Part shown: piece after piece, positions 28,213 through 36,521 of the stretch
How the letters are laid out: each line of letters opens with the position of its first letter
Position numbering within the stretch: position 1 is the stretch's first letter
NCBI RefSeq assembly: GCF_043944905.1
Contig: NZ_JBIMSN010000050.1
Coordinates: forward strand, 22,654 to 86,653
Origin: Antrihabitans spumae
GTDB lineage: Bacteria > Actinomycetota > Actinomycetes > Mycobacteriales > Mycobacteriaceae
Length of the DNA: 64,000 nucleotides
Direction of reading: 5' to 3'
Notes under the pieces: generated by a model
Databases searched by the model: none
The model's input: only the letters and a program-made list of their open reading frames with translations
Told to the model about the DNA's origin: nothing
Program-made: the position numbers and the translations under genes

Positions 28213-29871
28213 ATGAATCGACACGGAGCAGCGTTGATCATCGGCGTGACAATGCTTGCGGGGGCTTGCACCGCCGACTCCGATTCCCCTGCGTCAGTGC
28301 CGCATCGGTCGATCGAGTGCTCGGAGACGGCGTCGGGATTCGATGCCTGGGCGGCGGCCGGGTTCAGCGGAACCATCGCCATCTCGACCGGCGGCATGCA
28401 GGACTGTTCGCTCGCCTACGGCAACACGACTGACACTGTGTTCAGCGTCGGGTCGATCACCAAATCCTTCACTGCCGCAGCCGTTTTCGCTCTCATCGAC
28501 GACGGCAAGCTGTCGACCGAGGATCGGGCCGGCGACCTCGTTCCCGACCTCGGTGGACCTGTCGCCGACGCCACCGTTGCCCAGCTGTTGACCCACACGA
28601 GCGGGTTGACCGGCAACCATGGCAGCGACGAACAGCCCCTCGGACGCGACGAGGCACTGGCCGCGATCAGCAAGCTCGGAGTCGCCTTCGCGCCGGGTTC
28701 GGACGTGCTCTACTCCAACGCGGGCTACACGTTGCTTGCGCTGATCATCGAGGAGACATCCGGGATGTCCTACCGTGACTTCATGGTCACGAGGGTCCTT
28801 ACTCTTCCGGACGGCCACATCGCGGGTGGGTTCTGGGACGGCAACCCGGCGGCACCGGGTCCTCGGGCGGTCGGGCTGCTCGACGACGGCTCGAGCGGTG
28901 CGACGGGAGACTTCGCCGGTCCACACTGGGCGCTGGACGGCAACGGTGGGTTGGCGATGACCACCCGCGATCTGGCTTCCTGGACTCACGCACTGTTCGC
29001 CGGGCAGGTGGTATCGCCGGACGCTGTGGAACGCATCAGCACTCCTGTGTTCGACGTCGGTGAGGGAAGGTCCGAGACACCCGGCTGGGTTGCGCTGAAC
29101 GACACGGTGTTCGGTGAGCCTGGACTGGCCGCCGCTGGGGGAGGCGACAGCACAGGTCACAATGCAGTTGTGGTCTGGCTGCCGAGCAGTGAGCGGGTCG
29201 TCGCAATAGCGTCGAACACCGCGAAGGTGACGGCAGAGGAACTTCTTCGGGCGGTCGGCCCTGCCTTGGTCGCGGGCGACCCACTTCCCACACCCCGCGA
29301 CGACGAGGTCGCCTTGGATTCGGGCGCGCTCGATGCCGTCGTCGGCCGCTACGAGCTCGACGCTGGCGGCTCGTTCGAGGTCTCTTCACGGGACGCGCGC
29401 TTGGTCGTCACGGCAGCCGGCACCGAGGCCGTGACAGCGTTGTTCCCGATTCCCGACGACATAGGTGCGTCGAGGGTCGCCGAGCACGAGGCGGACGTGC
29501 TGGCGCTGCTGGCCGGTGCGACCGACGAAGGTCGCGACGAGCGGAAGGCATTGGAAACAGACATCGGGACGCTCGACGACGTCGAACTCGCCGGAACGCT
29601 GTTCGACGACGGCGAACTCCGCACGTACGTGACCGTCACATCGGGTAACGAGACCGCTGTGGTCTGGTACGCCCTCGACGAGGAAGGCAGCGTCGCCGCG
29701 GTCGAGATCACCGACCGCCTGCCGTCTCGCTCGTTCGTCTCGACCACGGGCGGCTTTCGCCCCGACGAGCCAAGCGCATCCGAGCCGACGATCGCCTTCG
29801 ACGACAACCGCATGACACTGTCGGGCCCGGATGGGGCGACAACAACCACGGCCGCCCGGTCGGCGCGCTGA
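28213..29871 (+). CDS. Lipoprotein serine hydrolase (beta-lactamase/PBP4* fold)
   Basis: A 552-residue exported serine hydrolase. The signal peptide ends in lipobox LAGAC (cysteine near residue 19). The class C beta-lactamase/DD-peptidase motifs are present: SxxK as FSVGSITKSFTAAA and YxN as LYSNAGYTLLA. The third motif appears as AGGGDSTGHN, where a hydrophobic-x-G is usual. A 180-residue C-terminal extension after about residue 370 is of unknown role. Start ATG 28213 matches the signal peptide; the frame extends upstream to 28162 but overlaps the GGDEF gene. It ends six bases before a response regulator gene, suggesting co-expression with the two-component system. Confidence 0.85.
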   Translation: MNRHGAALIIGVTMLAGACTADSDSPASVPHRSIECSETASGFDAWAAAGFSGTIAISTGGMQDCSLAYGNTTDTVFSVGSITKSFTAAAVFALIDDGKLSTEDRAGDLVPDLGGPVADATVAQLLTHTSGLTGNHGSDEQPLGRDEALAAISKLGVAFAPGSDVLYSNAGYTLLALIIEETSGMSYRDFMVTRVLTLPDGHIAGGFWDGNPAAPGPRAVGLLDDGSSGATGDFAGPHWALDGNGGLAMTTRDLASWTHALFAGQVVSPDAVERISTPVFDVGEGRSETPGWVALNDTVFGEPGLAAAGGGDSTGHNAVVVWLPSSERVVAIASNTAKVTAEELLRAVGPALVAGDPLPTPRDDEVALDSGALDAVVGRYELDAGGSFEVSSRDARLVVTAAGTEAVTALFPIPDDIGASRVAEHEADVLALLAGATDEGRDERKALETDIGTLDDVELAGTLFDDGELRTYVTVTSGNETAVVWYALDEEGSVAAVEITDRLPSRSFVSTTGGFRPDEPSASEPTIAFDDNRMTLSGPDGATTTTAARSAR

Positions 29872-29877
29872 CCGATC

Positions 29878-30548
29878 ATGCGGATACTGCTCGTCGAAGA
29901 CGAAACCGCACTGGCGGAGGTGGTTGCCCTCGGTCTGCGGAACGAGGCCTACGCCGTCGATGTGGTCGGCACCCTCGCCGCTGCCGACGAGCTGCTGCGG
30001 ATCGTCGACTTCGACGTCGCCTGCATCGATCTCGGACTACCCGACGGCGACGGTCTCGACTTGATTCGCCGCCTCGCCACCGACCCCGACCTCTGCAGGC
30101 CCCGCCGGATCATCGTGCTGACCGCCCGCGACGCGGTGACCGACAGGGTCGCCGGACTCGACGCCGGTGCGGACGACTATCTAGTAGAGCCGTTCGCGTT
30201 CCCGGAGCTGGTGGCCGGCTGCGCGCTCTCGGGCGGCGCCGCGACGGGCACGGTGCCGTGCTCGAAGTAGGTGACGTAACCATCGACGTCGCTACCCATC
30301 AGGTATGGCGGGCCGGCACCGAAGTGCCACTGACGGCAAGGGAATTCGCGCTGCTTCGCTACTTCATGCACCACCCCGGTGAGGTGCTGTCGCTCGGCGA
30401 CCTGCTCGAGCACGTGTGGGACGCCAACGCCGACCCGTTCACGTCGTCGCCCCGAGTCATTCTGAGTCGGCTTCGCCGCAAACTCGGCACGCCCGCACCG
30501 ATCGTGACGGTCACCAATGTCGGGTATCAGTTAGTGAGCCAGGCATGA
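29878..30548 (+). CDS. OmpR-type response regulator (frame interrupted near 30215)
   Basis: Receiver plus winged-helix regulator of 223 residues when repaired. The receiver has MRILLVEDE, phospho-acceptor Asp51 in CIDLGLPDGDG, and LTARD. The DNA-binding half has VPLTAREFALLRYFMHHPGEVLS and SPRVILSRLRRKLG. The frame breaks at 30214-30216: adding one C (GCC to GCCC) restores LVARLRALGRRRDGHGAVLEVGD. In the observed frame the receiver ends at TAG 30268-30270, and a GTG at 30258 could start the second half separately. In addition the invariant lysine of the KPF motif reads glutamate (GAG at 30187). The ATG of the kinase overlaps its stop. Confidence 0.85.
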
Positions 30549-31600
30549 AGCGGGTGTGGGGTTCGTTGCGAGTCCAGCTTGCCGTGTTCGGATTTCTGGC
30601 CATCTATCTGCCGCTTCTGCTCGTCGTGGCGGTGTCGGTCGCCGTCGAGGCGGAGGTTGTCGTCGGTTCCGCCGTCGCCGACGAGGCCGTCAGTCAACGG
30701 TCGCCATGGCTCACGATCACAGTCATCGCGTTGGGACCGGTCGCAGCCGTGTCGGCGTGGTGGTTGGCGGGTCGAGCCGTCCGGCCCATCGACCGAATCC
30801 GCCGGGTAGCCGAAGACATCGAAGGCTCCGACCTCGCCAGGCGGATCGGCCACCGACACGGCCCGACCGAGGTGGCCGCGCTGGCCGCCGCTTTCGACGC
30901 CATGCTCGACCGCCTGCAGCAGTCCGCTGACACACAGCGTCGACTTGTCGAAGAAGCCAGCCACGAACTCCGCACCCCGCTCGCCGTGGTGATCACCACT
31001 GCCGACGTCGTGCTAGCCCACCCCGAACCCACCGTCGACGCGTACCGCGAGAACACCGAACGTATGAAGGTCGCCGCCGAGCGGATGCATACCACCATCG
31101 ACGCATTGCTGGCCGATGCCCGCAGCCGGGCCCGCACCCTCGATCGCCGACCGGCCGACCTCGCCGCGATCGCCCGCGATGTGGCCGACCAGGCACAGGC
31201 GTTGGCGCAGGCCAAGGCGGTGGACGTGTCGTTGATTGGACCGGCCGCCCTCACCTGCTCGGTCGACGAGGTGACGATGCGCCGCGCGTTGGCCAATCTT
31301 GTCGACAACGCGGTGCGGTTCGCGCCCGGTGACTCCACGGTCGCCGTGACCGTCACGGCGACCGCCACGCACGCCGCCGTCACGATCACCGACCATGGCC
31401 CTGGCATTCCCGCCGCCGACCAACCCCACATTCTCGAACGCTTCTGGACCAGCAGCGACGGGACCGGAACCGGACTCGGCCTGCCGATCGCCGATCACGT
31501 CGCCCGCGCCCATGGCGGCTACCTCACCGTTGTCTCGCCAGGATCGAGCGGCGCCGGCTGCGAGGTCACATTGGCCGTGCCCCGAGGTAGAGAAAGCTGA
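30545..31600 (+). CDS. Sensor histidine kinase
   Basis: A 351-residue membrane kinase. Helix 1 is QLAVFGFLAIYLPLLLVVAVSVAV, followed by a short external loop and helix 2 TITVIALGPVAAVSAWWLAG. HAMP domain and HisKA motif VEEASHELRTPLAVVITTADV with the phospho-accepting histidine come next, then the ATPase domain with NLVDNAVRFAPGD, DHGPGIP and GTGTGLGLPI. The small sensor loop of about 25 residues suggests it senses within the membrane or through a partner such as the adjacent lipoprotein hydrolase. Start ATG 30545 overlaps the response regulator stop. Confidence 0.92.
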   Translation: MKRVWGSLRVQLAVFGFLAIYLPLLLVVAVSVAVEAEVVVGSAVADEAVSQRSPWLTITVIALGPVAAVSAWWLAGRAVRPIDRIRRVAEDIEGSDLARRIGHRHGPTEVAALAAAFDAMLDRLQQSADTQRRLVEEASHELRTPLAVVITTADVVLAHPEPTVDAYRENTERMKVAAERMHTTIDALLADARSRARTLDRRPADLAAIARDVADQAQALAQAKAVDVSLIGPAALTCSVDEVTMRRALANLVDNAVRFAPGDSTVAVTVTATATHAAVTITDHGPGIPAADQPHILERFWTSSDGTGTGLGLPIADHVARAHGGYLTVVSPGSSGAGCEVTLAVPRGRES

Positions 31601-31663
31601 TCGCCGTTCGTCGCTTTGGTAGGAGGGGTTCCGAACTTCTCCAACGAGCGGAAGGATGACGTC

Positions 31664-32389
31664 ATGCACTACCTAGCGTTGCTGTTCGGACGGGAAGACG
31701 GCGGTCCAGAGGGCGAGCCGGGATCACCGGAGTTCGACGCCGAACTGGAGCGGTACGCCGCGTTCGAGGCGGCCGCCGGTGCCGCGATCGTTGGCGGTGT
31801 CGCGCTGTATCCGTCGGACACGGTTGTCAACGTGAGACATACAGCGGATGGGCCGCTGGTCACCGACGGGCCGTTCACCGAGCAGGCGGAGGTCGTCGGC
31901 GGATTCACGGTGTTCGAGAACGAGAACCTGGACGACTGCCTCGAGCTCGTTCGCAAAATCCCCGCCGCAGCGGACGGTTTCGTCGAGGTGTGGCCGATGT
32001 CGGAGTACATGCAGGTAGCTGGGCCGCAGGCGGACTGGTGGCTTGCATTGCTTCTCGAGCCGCCCGGCGACGTCGTTGCTCCCGGCACTCCGGAGTGGGA
32101 TGCGGGTGCGGCCGAACACATTCGGTTCGGCGAGCAGGTCGGCGACGTGATCCGCGGCGGTGGATCGCTGCACCTACCCGACTCGGTGACTACGGTCCGC
32201 GTGCGGGATGGCGAGACCCTGTTCACCGATGGGCCGTTCGCGGAATCCGCTGAGGTCGCGAACGGTCTGTACATGTTCGCGGCGCCGGATCGTGCCGCCG
32301 CCGTTGCGATTGCGGTCCAGATTCCGTTGGGGGAGAGGGGTCGGCTGGAGTTGCGTCAGATCGTAGATTTGGAAGTGGCGGCCGAGTGA
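31664..32389 (+). CDS. Tandem YCII (DGPF) protein
   Basis: A 241-residue protein made of two YCII domains in a row. The first (residues about 1-117) contains LVTDGPFTEQAEVVGGF and the second (about 122-236) LFTDGPFAESAEVANGL. Each begins with a YLALLF or WLALLL strand. It is the likely partner of the ECF42 sigma gene 67 bases downstream. Start ATG 31664 follows GAAGGA. The fused form contrasts with the single-domain protein at 14715. Confidence 0.88.
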   Translation: MHYLALLFGREDGGPEGEPGSPEFDAELERYAAFEAAAGAAIVGGVALYPSDTVVNVRHTADGPLVTDGPFTEQAEVVGGFTVFENENLDDCLELVRKIPAAADGFVEVWPMSEYMQVAGPQADWWLALLLEPPGDVVAPGTPEWDAGAAEHIRFGEQVGDVIRGGGSLHLPDSVTTVRVRDGETLFTDGPFAESAEVANGLYMFAAPDRAAAVAIAVQIPLGERGRLELRQIVDLEVAAE

Positions 32390-32456
32390 GCATCGCAGGT
32401 GCCCCCAGAGCGCCGAGGAGCGGAGCGACGCCAGAACCGACCGTCGAGGCGTAAAT

Positions 32457-33689
32457 ATGACCGTGCCAGGCCCGGCCGACGTCGATGTGGTCTATCGCGC
32501 CGAGTTCGGTCGGGCCTTGGCTACCGTCGCACGGTTCGTCGGTGACGTCGATGTCGCCGAGGACGCGGTGCACGAGGCGTTCGCCGATGCTTTGCGCACC
32601 TGGCCGAATCGCGGTTTGCCGTCGAATCCGGGTGCATGGATAACCACGGCTGCCCGCAACCGGGCTCTGGACCGGCTTCGGCGCGAATCGACAAGAGCTG
32701 TAAGGGAAACCGATGCAGTTCTGCTTGCACCACCGAGTGAGGAGGTCGAGGTGGTTACTGTCGCGGACGACCAGTTGCGAATGATCTTCATGTGCTGCCA
32801 TCCGGCGCTTTCGACGGAGTCTCGGGTTGCGTTGACGCTTCGGCTCGTGTGCGGCTTGCGGACCTCGGAGATTGCTCGAGCGTTCCTGCAGCCGGAACAT
32901 ACTGTTGCGCAACGGCTCACGCGGGCGAAGTCGAAGATCCGGCAGGCGAACATCCCGCTTCGCGTACCGCCTGCGCACCTGCTGCCCGAACGAACTTCCA
33001 GCGTGCTCTCCTGTATCTATCTGGTGTTCACCGAAGGCTACTTCGCGACATCTGGACCGTCCGCAGTGCGAGACGAGTTGTGCGACGAAGCGATTCGGCT
33101 CGGTAAGTTGTTCTGCGCTTTGCTGCCGGACGAGTCGGAGGCGCGCGCCTTGCTTGCCTTGATGCTGCTCAACAACAGTCGTCGAGCGCAACGAAGCGTC
33201 GACGGTGAGTTGGTGCCGCTCGAAGAGCAGGATCGCTTGCAGTGGGACCGGTCCGCTATCCGGGCAGGACTGCGTTGCCTTGTCTCGGCCGCCGCCGATG
33301 GTGCTGGGCCGTATCTTGCGCAGGCGAGAATCGCGGGTGCGCACGCAATCGCTCCGACCTGGACCGAGACCGATTGGCATGCAGTCGTTTCCGGCTACGA
33401 CGAGCTGTTGCGCTATTCGTCGTCGCCTGCGGTTCTCGTCAATCGTGCGGTTGCGGTTGGCTTCCGGGACGGGTTCGACGCGGGCCTTGCAGCGTTGGAC
33501 GAGGTGTCCGAACATCCGCGGCTGGCGGGATCGCACATTGTCGTCGCCACTCGGGCTGACCTTCTTCGCCGAGCCGGACGCCACGAGGAGGCGCTCGGGT
33601 ACTACCGCGATGCGCTGGCTACGGCAGGCACCGACCAGGTGCGCAGATTCCTACAGCGTCGGTTGGACGAACTGTCGGCAGGCAGTTGA
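32457..33689 (+). CDS. ECF42-type sigma factor, second copy
   Basis: A 410-residue ECF sigma factor with the same build as the one at 15059: DVAEDAVHEAFADALRTWP, NPGAWITTAARNRALDRLRR, the CCHPALSTESRVALTLRLVCGL stretch and a C-terminal helical domain (LVNRAVAVGFRDGFDAGLAAL). Sequence divergence between the two copies is substantial, so they are old paralogues rather than a recent duplication. It follows a tandem DGPF gene with a 67-base gap, unlike the overlapping first module. Start ATG 32457. Confidence 0.9.
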   Translation: MTVPGPADVDVVYRAEFGRALATVARFVGDVDVAEDAVHEAFADALRTWPNRGLPSNPGAWITTAARNRALDRLRRESTRAVRETDAVLLAPPSEEVEVVTVADDQLRMIFMCCHPALSTESRVALTLRLVCGLRTSEIARAFLQPEHTVAQRLTRAKSKIRQANIPLRVPPAHLLPERTSSVLSCIYLVFTEGYFATSGPSAVRDELCDEAIRLGKLFCALLPDESEARALLALMLLNNSRRAQRSVDGELVPLEEQDRLQWDRSAIRAGLRCLVSAAADGAGPYLAQARIAGAHAIAPTWTETDWHAVVSGYDELLRYSSSPAVLVNRAVAVGFRDGFDAGLAALDEVSEHPRLAGSHIVVATRADLLRRAGRHEEALGYYRDALATAGTDQVRRFLQRRLDELSAGS

Positions 33690-33702
33690 GTCGACGCGCC
33701 TA

Positions 33703-34332
33703 TCATTCGTCCATCGAAGCGGCAGTGGCCGTTTCGTAGCGAGGACGTCCGTTTGGCCGGTACGTCTGCAGCGCAACACCTTTTGTCGTCGTCCGAGATT
33801 CGACGAATTCGAGTGCGGTGTCGAGGCCCTGTTCGGGAAACAGTCGGGTGCCTTGGCCGACGATGACCGGGCAGACGATCAGGCTGAGCTCGTCGACGAG
33901 GTCGTTGTCGAGCAACCACCGGACCAGTTTGCCGCTACCGTGCACCTGTAGCTCGCCACCGGGCTCGGCCTTCAAAGCGCCTATCGCGGCCTTGGTGTCG
34001 CCGGTGAGGACGGTCGAGTTCGTCCAGTGCGGGTCGGTCAGTGTCGTTGACGTGACGTATTTTGGTCGCGAATTCAGTGCTTTGGCAACAGGATTCATGT
34101 CCGGATCCGGAACCTGACCCCAGGATCCGGCAAACAGTTCGAAGGTCGTTCTGCCGAACAGGAATGCGTCGGCGCGTCGATAGATCCCGTTGAGGATCGT
34201 CGTTGCTTCGTCGTCGAACATCGGCATCACCCAGCCGCCGCGTTCGAAGCCTCCTCTGCGGTCCTCGTCGGGTGCGCCGAGTCCCTGCATGACTCCGTCT
34301 ACGGTAACCATCGTGGTGGTCGTGAGCTTCAT
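33703..34332 (-). CDS. RibD C-terminal/dihydrofolate-reductase-like protein
   Basis: A 209-residue protein of the dihydrofolate-reductase-fold family with YyaP and the RibD C-terminus. It has MVTVDGVMQGLGAPDED at the N-terminus, RRADAFLFGRTTFELFAGSW, LQVHGSGKLVRWLLDNDLVDEL and VCPVIVGQGTRLFPE. These are standalone NADPH-dependent reductases of unknown substrate. It lies convergent with the second sigma gene and 41 bases downstream of a monooxygenase-like gene on the same strand. Confidence 0.88.
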   Translation of the reverse strand: MKLTTTTMVTVDGVMQGLGAPDEDRRGGFERGGWVMPMFDDEATTILNGIYRRADAFLFGRTTFELFAGSWGQVPDPDMNPVAKALNSRPKYVTSTTLTDPHWTNSTVLTGDTKAAIGALKAEPGGELQVHGSGKLVRWLLDNDLVDELSLIVCPVIVGQGTRLFPEQGLDTALEFVESRTTTKGVALQTYRPNGRPRYETATAASMDE

Positions 34333-34373
34333 GATCGCGATTCCCTTCTCGTTGGTGTTGCGTTCGCGGTGTT

Positions 34374-34676
34374 TCAGGTCTTGCCTTTCCCGGACAGTGG
34401 CCGCACCTCGGCGATGTCGTATTCCTCCACCGATACCGACAGCATGGCCTCGCCTTGATCGCTACCTGGGCCGGTTCGACGGAACGTGTCGAGTGTCTGT
34501 TGCGAGCTCCAGCGCTCGTAGATGTTGATACGACCTGGATCGACGAGGTCGGCGCTGATCGCGATGTCGAGGCAGCCGTCCGCCTCGCGAGCCTGTTCGA
34601 CGATGATCACGCACCCCTCGAGGTACGACGCGCGCTGCGTCGGTTCGACGGTGATGTGTCCCGCAACGATGATCAT
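34374..34676 (-). CDS. Antibiotic biosynthesis monooxygenase-type (ABM) protein
   Basis: About 100 residues with the ferredoxin-like ABM fold: MIIVAGHITVEPTQRASYLE, READGCLDIAIS and INIYERWSSQQTLDTF are characteristic. Such proteins act as small cofactor-free oxygenases or quinone-modifying enzymes. ATG 34676 is chosen because AGGAG lies 7 bases upstream; the frame extends to 34718 but passes through the candidate operator. It is divergent from the HxlR gene and probably its target. Confidence 0.85.
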   Translation of the reverse strand: MIIVAGHITVEPTQRASYLEGCVIIVEQAREADGCLDIAISADLVDPGRINIYERWSSQQTLDTFRRTGPGSDQGEAMLSVSVEEYDIAEVRPLSGKGKT

Positions 34677-34698
34677 CGGTCGGCTCCTGTCCGGTATA

Positions 34699-34736
34699 CT
34701 TGTTTCAGACAAGCACACTTGCTTGAATGCAGCAAG
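34699..34736. promoter_or_regulatory. Inverted repeats between the ABM and HxlR genes
   Basis: Two dyads occupy the 76-base divergent gap: CTTGT-TTCAG-ACAAG at 34699-34713 (perfect) and CTTGC...GCAAG at 34718-34736. Both begin with ACTTG. This is the expected place for an HxlR dimer to control its neighbour and itself. Confidence 0.5.
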
Positions 34737-34752
34737 CGGGTAGGGTGAGGGG

Positions 34753-35418
34753 ATGCGTACACGTGAGTACGGCCAGTTCTGCGGGCTTGCACGCGCGGCG
34801 GAGGTCGTCGGTCAGCGGTGGACGATCCTCGTTCTTCGCGATCTGTTCGTCGGTCCGCGGCGCTACTCCGACCTGATCGCCGGGCTGCCCGGGATGCCGA
34901 CCAACGTACTTGCCAGTCGACTCAAGGAGCTCGAAGACGACGGCCTCGTGGTGCGCGAGGTGTCTGGTCGGTCCGTGGTCTACCGGGTAACTCCGAGAGC
35001 CGACGAGCTCAGGGCAGCATTCGACGCCTTGGCTCGGTGGGGAGCGGCCGGTATGCGTGAGCCACGCGAGAGTGAAGTTGTCACCGACGCGTCGTTGGTC
35101 GGCTCGTTACGTGTTGCCGGACAAGGCGGTTCGCGTCCCCGTCGACGAGGATCGGTGACCTACGAAGTGCGGGTCGGCCCTGCTGCTGCGCACGCAACGG
35201 TCACGAGGGGAGAGATCGTGGTGCAACCGGGTGCGCATCCAGCTCCCGACCTCGTCGTGGTCGGAGGTCCGGGCTTTCGTGATGTGCTCGCCGGAGTCCT
35301 CGGCCCCGACGCCGCTCTGCAGACAGGGGCGGTCGAGCTGATCGGGGACGAATCCCTCTTTGCAGATTTCGTTGCCACGTTCAAGGTGCCCTACAGCGAA
35401 ACGCTGCCGATCGCCTGA
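34753..35418 (+). CDS. HxlR-family regulator with C-terminal sterol-carrier-like domain
   Basis: A 221-residue protein. The first 100 residues form an HxlR winged helix (ILVLRDLFVGPRRYSDLIAGLPGMPTNVLASRLKELE), and residues about 130-220 look like an SCP2-type domain (VTYEVRVGPAAAHATVTRGE, GFRDVLAGVLGPDAAL). This combination is common in actinobacterial HxlR proteins. The cysteine in QFCGLARAAEVV near the N-terminus is typical of redox-sensing HxlR members. It likely represses the divergent ABM gene. Start ATG 34753. Confidence 0.88.
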   Translation: MRTREYGQFCGLARAAEVVGQRWTILVLRDLFVGPRRYSDLIAGLPGMPTNVLASRLKELEDDGLVVREVSGRSVVYRVTPRADELRAAFDALARWGAAGMREPRESEVVTDASLVGSLRVAGQGGSRPRRRGSVTYEVRVGPAAAHATVTRGEIVVQPGAHPAPDLVVVGGPGFRDVLAGVLGPDAALQTGAVELIGDESLFADFVATFKVPYSETLPIA

Positions 35419-35716
35419 GTAGCCGAAATCCGGTGTCATCGGACTTCGCTGCGGAGTGAGGGTGCCATTGACATCGTTCCGCGGGGGTAGGGGGACCCCG
35501 GCGCCGTCGGAGTAGGGCTGGTTGCCTGACTTTGTGTGATTGCACTCGGAATCCGAGAGCAATCACACAGGATCTGTCCTCGACGTTGGCCAACTCCACA
35601 GCTACACCATCACCACCCCGACCGGGCATCAGCACCGCTCGACAGCGCCGCCGCTACCGCTGCCGCTCCCACTGCGAGACGATGGTTCCGACATCGCTGC
35701 CGCCTAGTCTGGACGT
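35419..35716. other. 298-base intergenic stretch with a strong palindrome
   Basis: No gene is supported in this gap between the HxlR stop and the Ddn-type gene. Its one clear content is the 37-base palindrome at 35533-35569. The rest includes a Pro/His-biased open stretch (35590-35700) that has no family match I recognise. Confidence 0.6.
35533..35569. repeat. 37-base near-perfect palindrome
   Basis: TGTGTGATTGC pairs with GCAATCACACA, and inside them CTCGGA pairs with TCCGAG. A single A:A mismatch separates the two stems and one A lies at the centre. That is 17 paired bases on each side. Lacking a T-run, it may be a bidirectional stop for the HxlR gene or a binding site for a regulator of the next gene. 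Confidence 0.75.
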
Positions 35717-36064
35717 ATGAATACGTTCCAGAAGGTCGCTGCGCTTACCAACAAGGTTGTGGTCGCTGTACTGGACCTGCCCGTAATCGGCAAACTTGCG
35801 GGCAAATCGATGACCGTCATCACCTACACGGGGCGCAAGTCCGGCAAGACGTTCAGCCTTCCGGTCGGGTTCACGCAGAAGGGCAACGTGCTGAGCATCG
35901 GCGTCGCGTTCCCGGAGAAGAAGAACTGGTGGCGCAACTTTCAAAACGACGGTGACAAGCTGACGGTGGCGCTGCATGGCGTCGATCGCACCGGACACGC
36001 GGTCAGTCGCCGCAACGACAAAGGTCAGGTGTCGGTTCGGGTGTCACTCGACGCGACGAGCTGA
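35717..36064 (+). CDS. Deazaflavin (F420)-dependent nitroreductase-family protein
   Basis: A 115-residue member of the Ddn/nitroreductase family of F420-binding split-barrel proteins: VITYTGRKSGKTFSLPVGFTQ and KNWWRNFQNDG are family motifs, with the K-G-N and W-R-N positions in the cofactor-binding region. It is shorter than Ddn itself (about 150), lacking an N-terminal membrane-associating helix. ATG 35717. The stop is one base before the globin gene ATG, suggesting a shared message. Confidence 0.85.
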   Translation: MNTFQKVAALTNKVVVAVLDLPVIGKLAGKSMTVITYTGRKSGKTFSLPVGFTQKGNVLSIGVAFPEKKNWWRNFQNDGDKLTVALHGVDRTGHAVSRRNDKGQVSVRVSLDATS

Positions 36065-36065
36065 G

Positions 36066-36521
36066 ATGGAGACCGTGTACGACGCGGCAGGCGGGTCGGA
36101 CGGGCTAAGTGCTCTCGCCCACGCCTGGCACGTCCGCGTGATCGCCGACGACGTGGTCGGCCATGCGTTCAGTCATGGCTTTCATCCCGACCACACAGCT
36201 CGACTGGCCGCCTATTGGGCGGAGGCACTCGGCGGGCCTGCGACGTACTCGCAGGATTTCGGCGACGAAACCGCCGTCGTGCGAATGCACAGCGGGAACG
36301 GCCCACACGACGAGATGGACCGCCGCGCAATCGAATGTTTCGACTTGGCGCTCCGCGACGTCGGCATCGCCGAAGGCACGCGTGTGCATCGAACGCTTCT
36401 CGACTATTTCGCTTGGGCGACAACAACTACGATGGCGCGCTACCACCGATCGGCGGACGATGTGCCGAGCGGACTGCGAATACCGCACTGGTCGTGGGAC
36501 GGCCTCGTCGCCGACGATTAG
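36066..36521 (+). CDS. Group II truncated-hemoglobin-like protein
   Basis: A 151-residue globin-like protein: HTARLAAYWAEALGGPATYS, MHSGNGPHDEMDRRAIECFDLAL and YFAWATTTTMARYHRSADDVP match the actinobacterial trHb-II relatives. The conserved MHSGNGPH segment contains the candidate proximal histidine. It is translated immediately after the Ddn-type reductase, which could make a redox pair with it. Start ATG 36066; the 3' end overlaps the TetR gene stop on the other strand. Confidence 0.8.
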   Translation: METVYDAAGGSDGLSALAHAWHVRVIADDVVGHAFSHGFHPDHTARLAAYWAEALGGPATYSQDFGDETAVVRMHSGNGPHDEMDRRAIECFDLALRDVGIAEGTRVHRTLLDYFAWATTTTMARYHRSADDVPSGLRIPHWSWDGLVADD

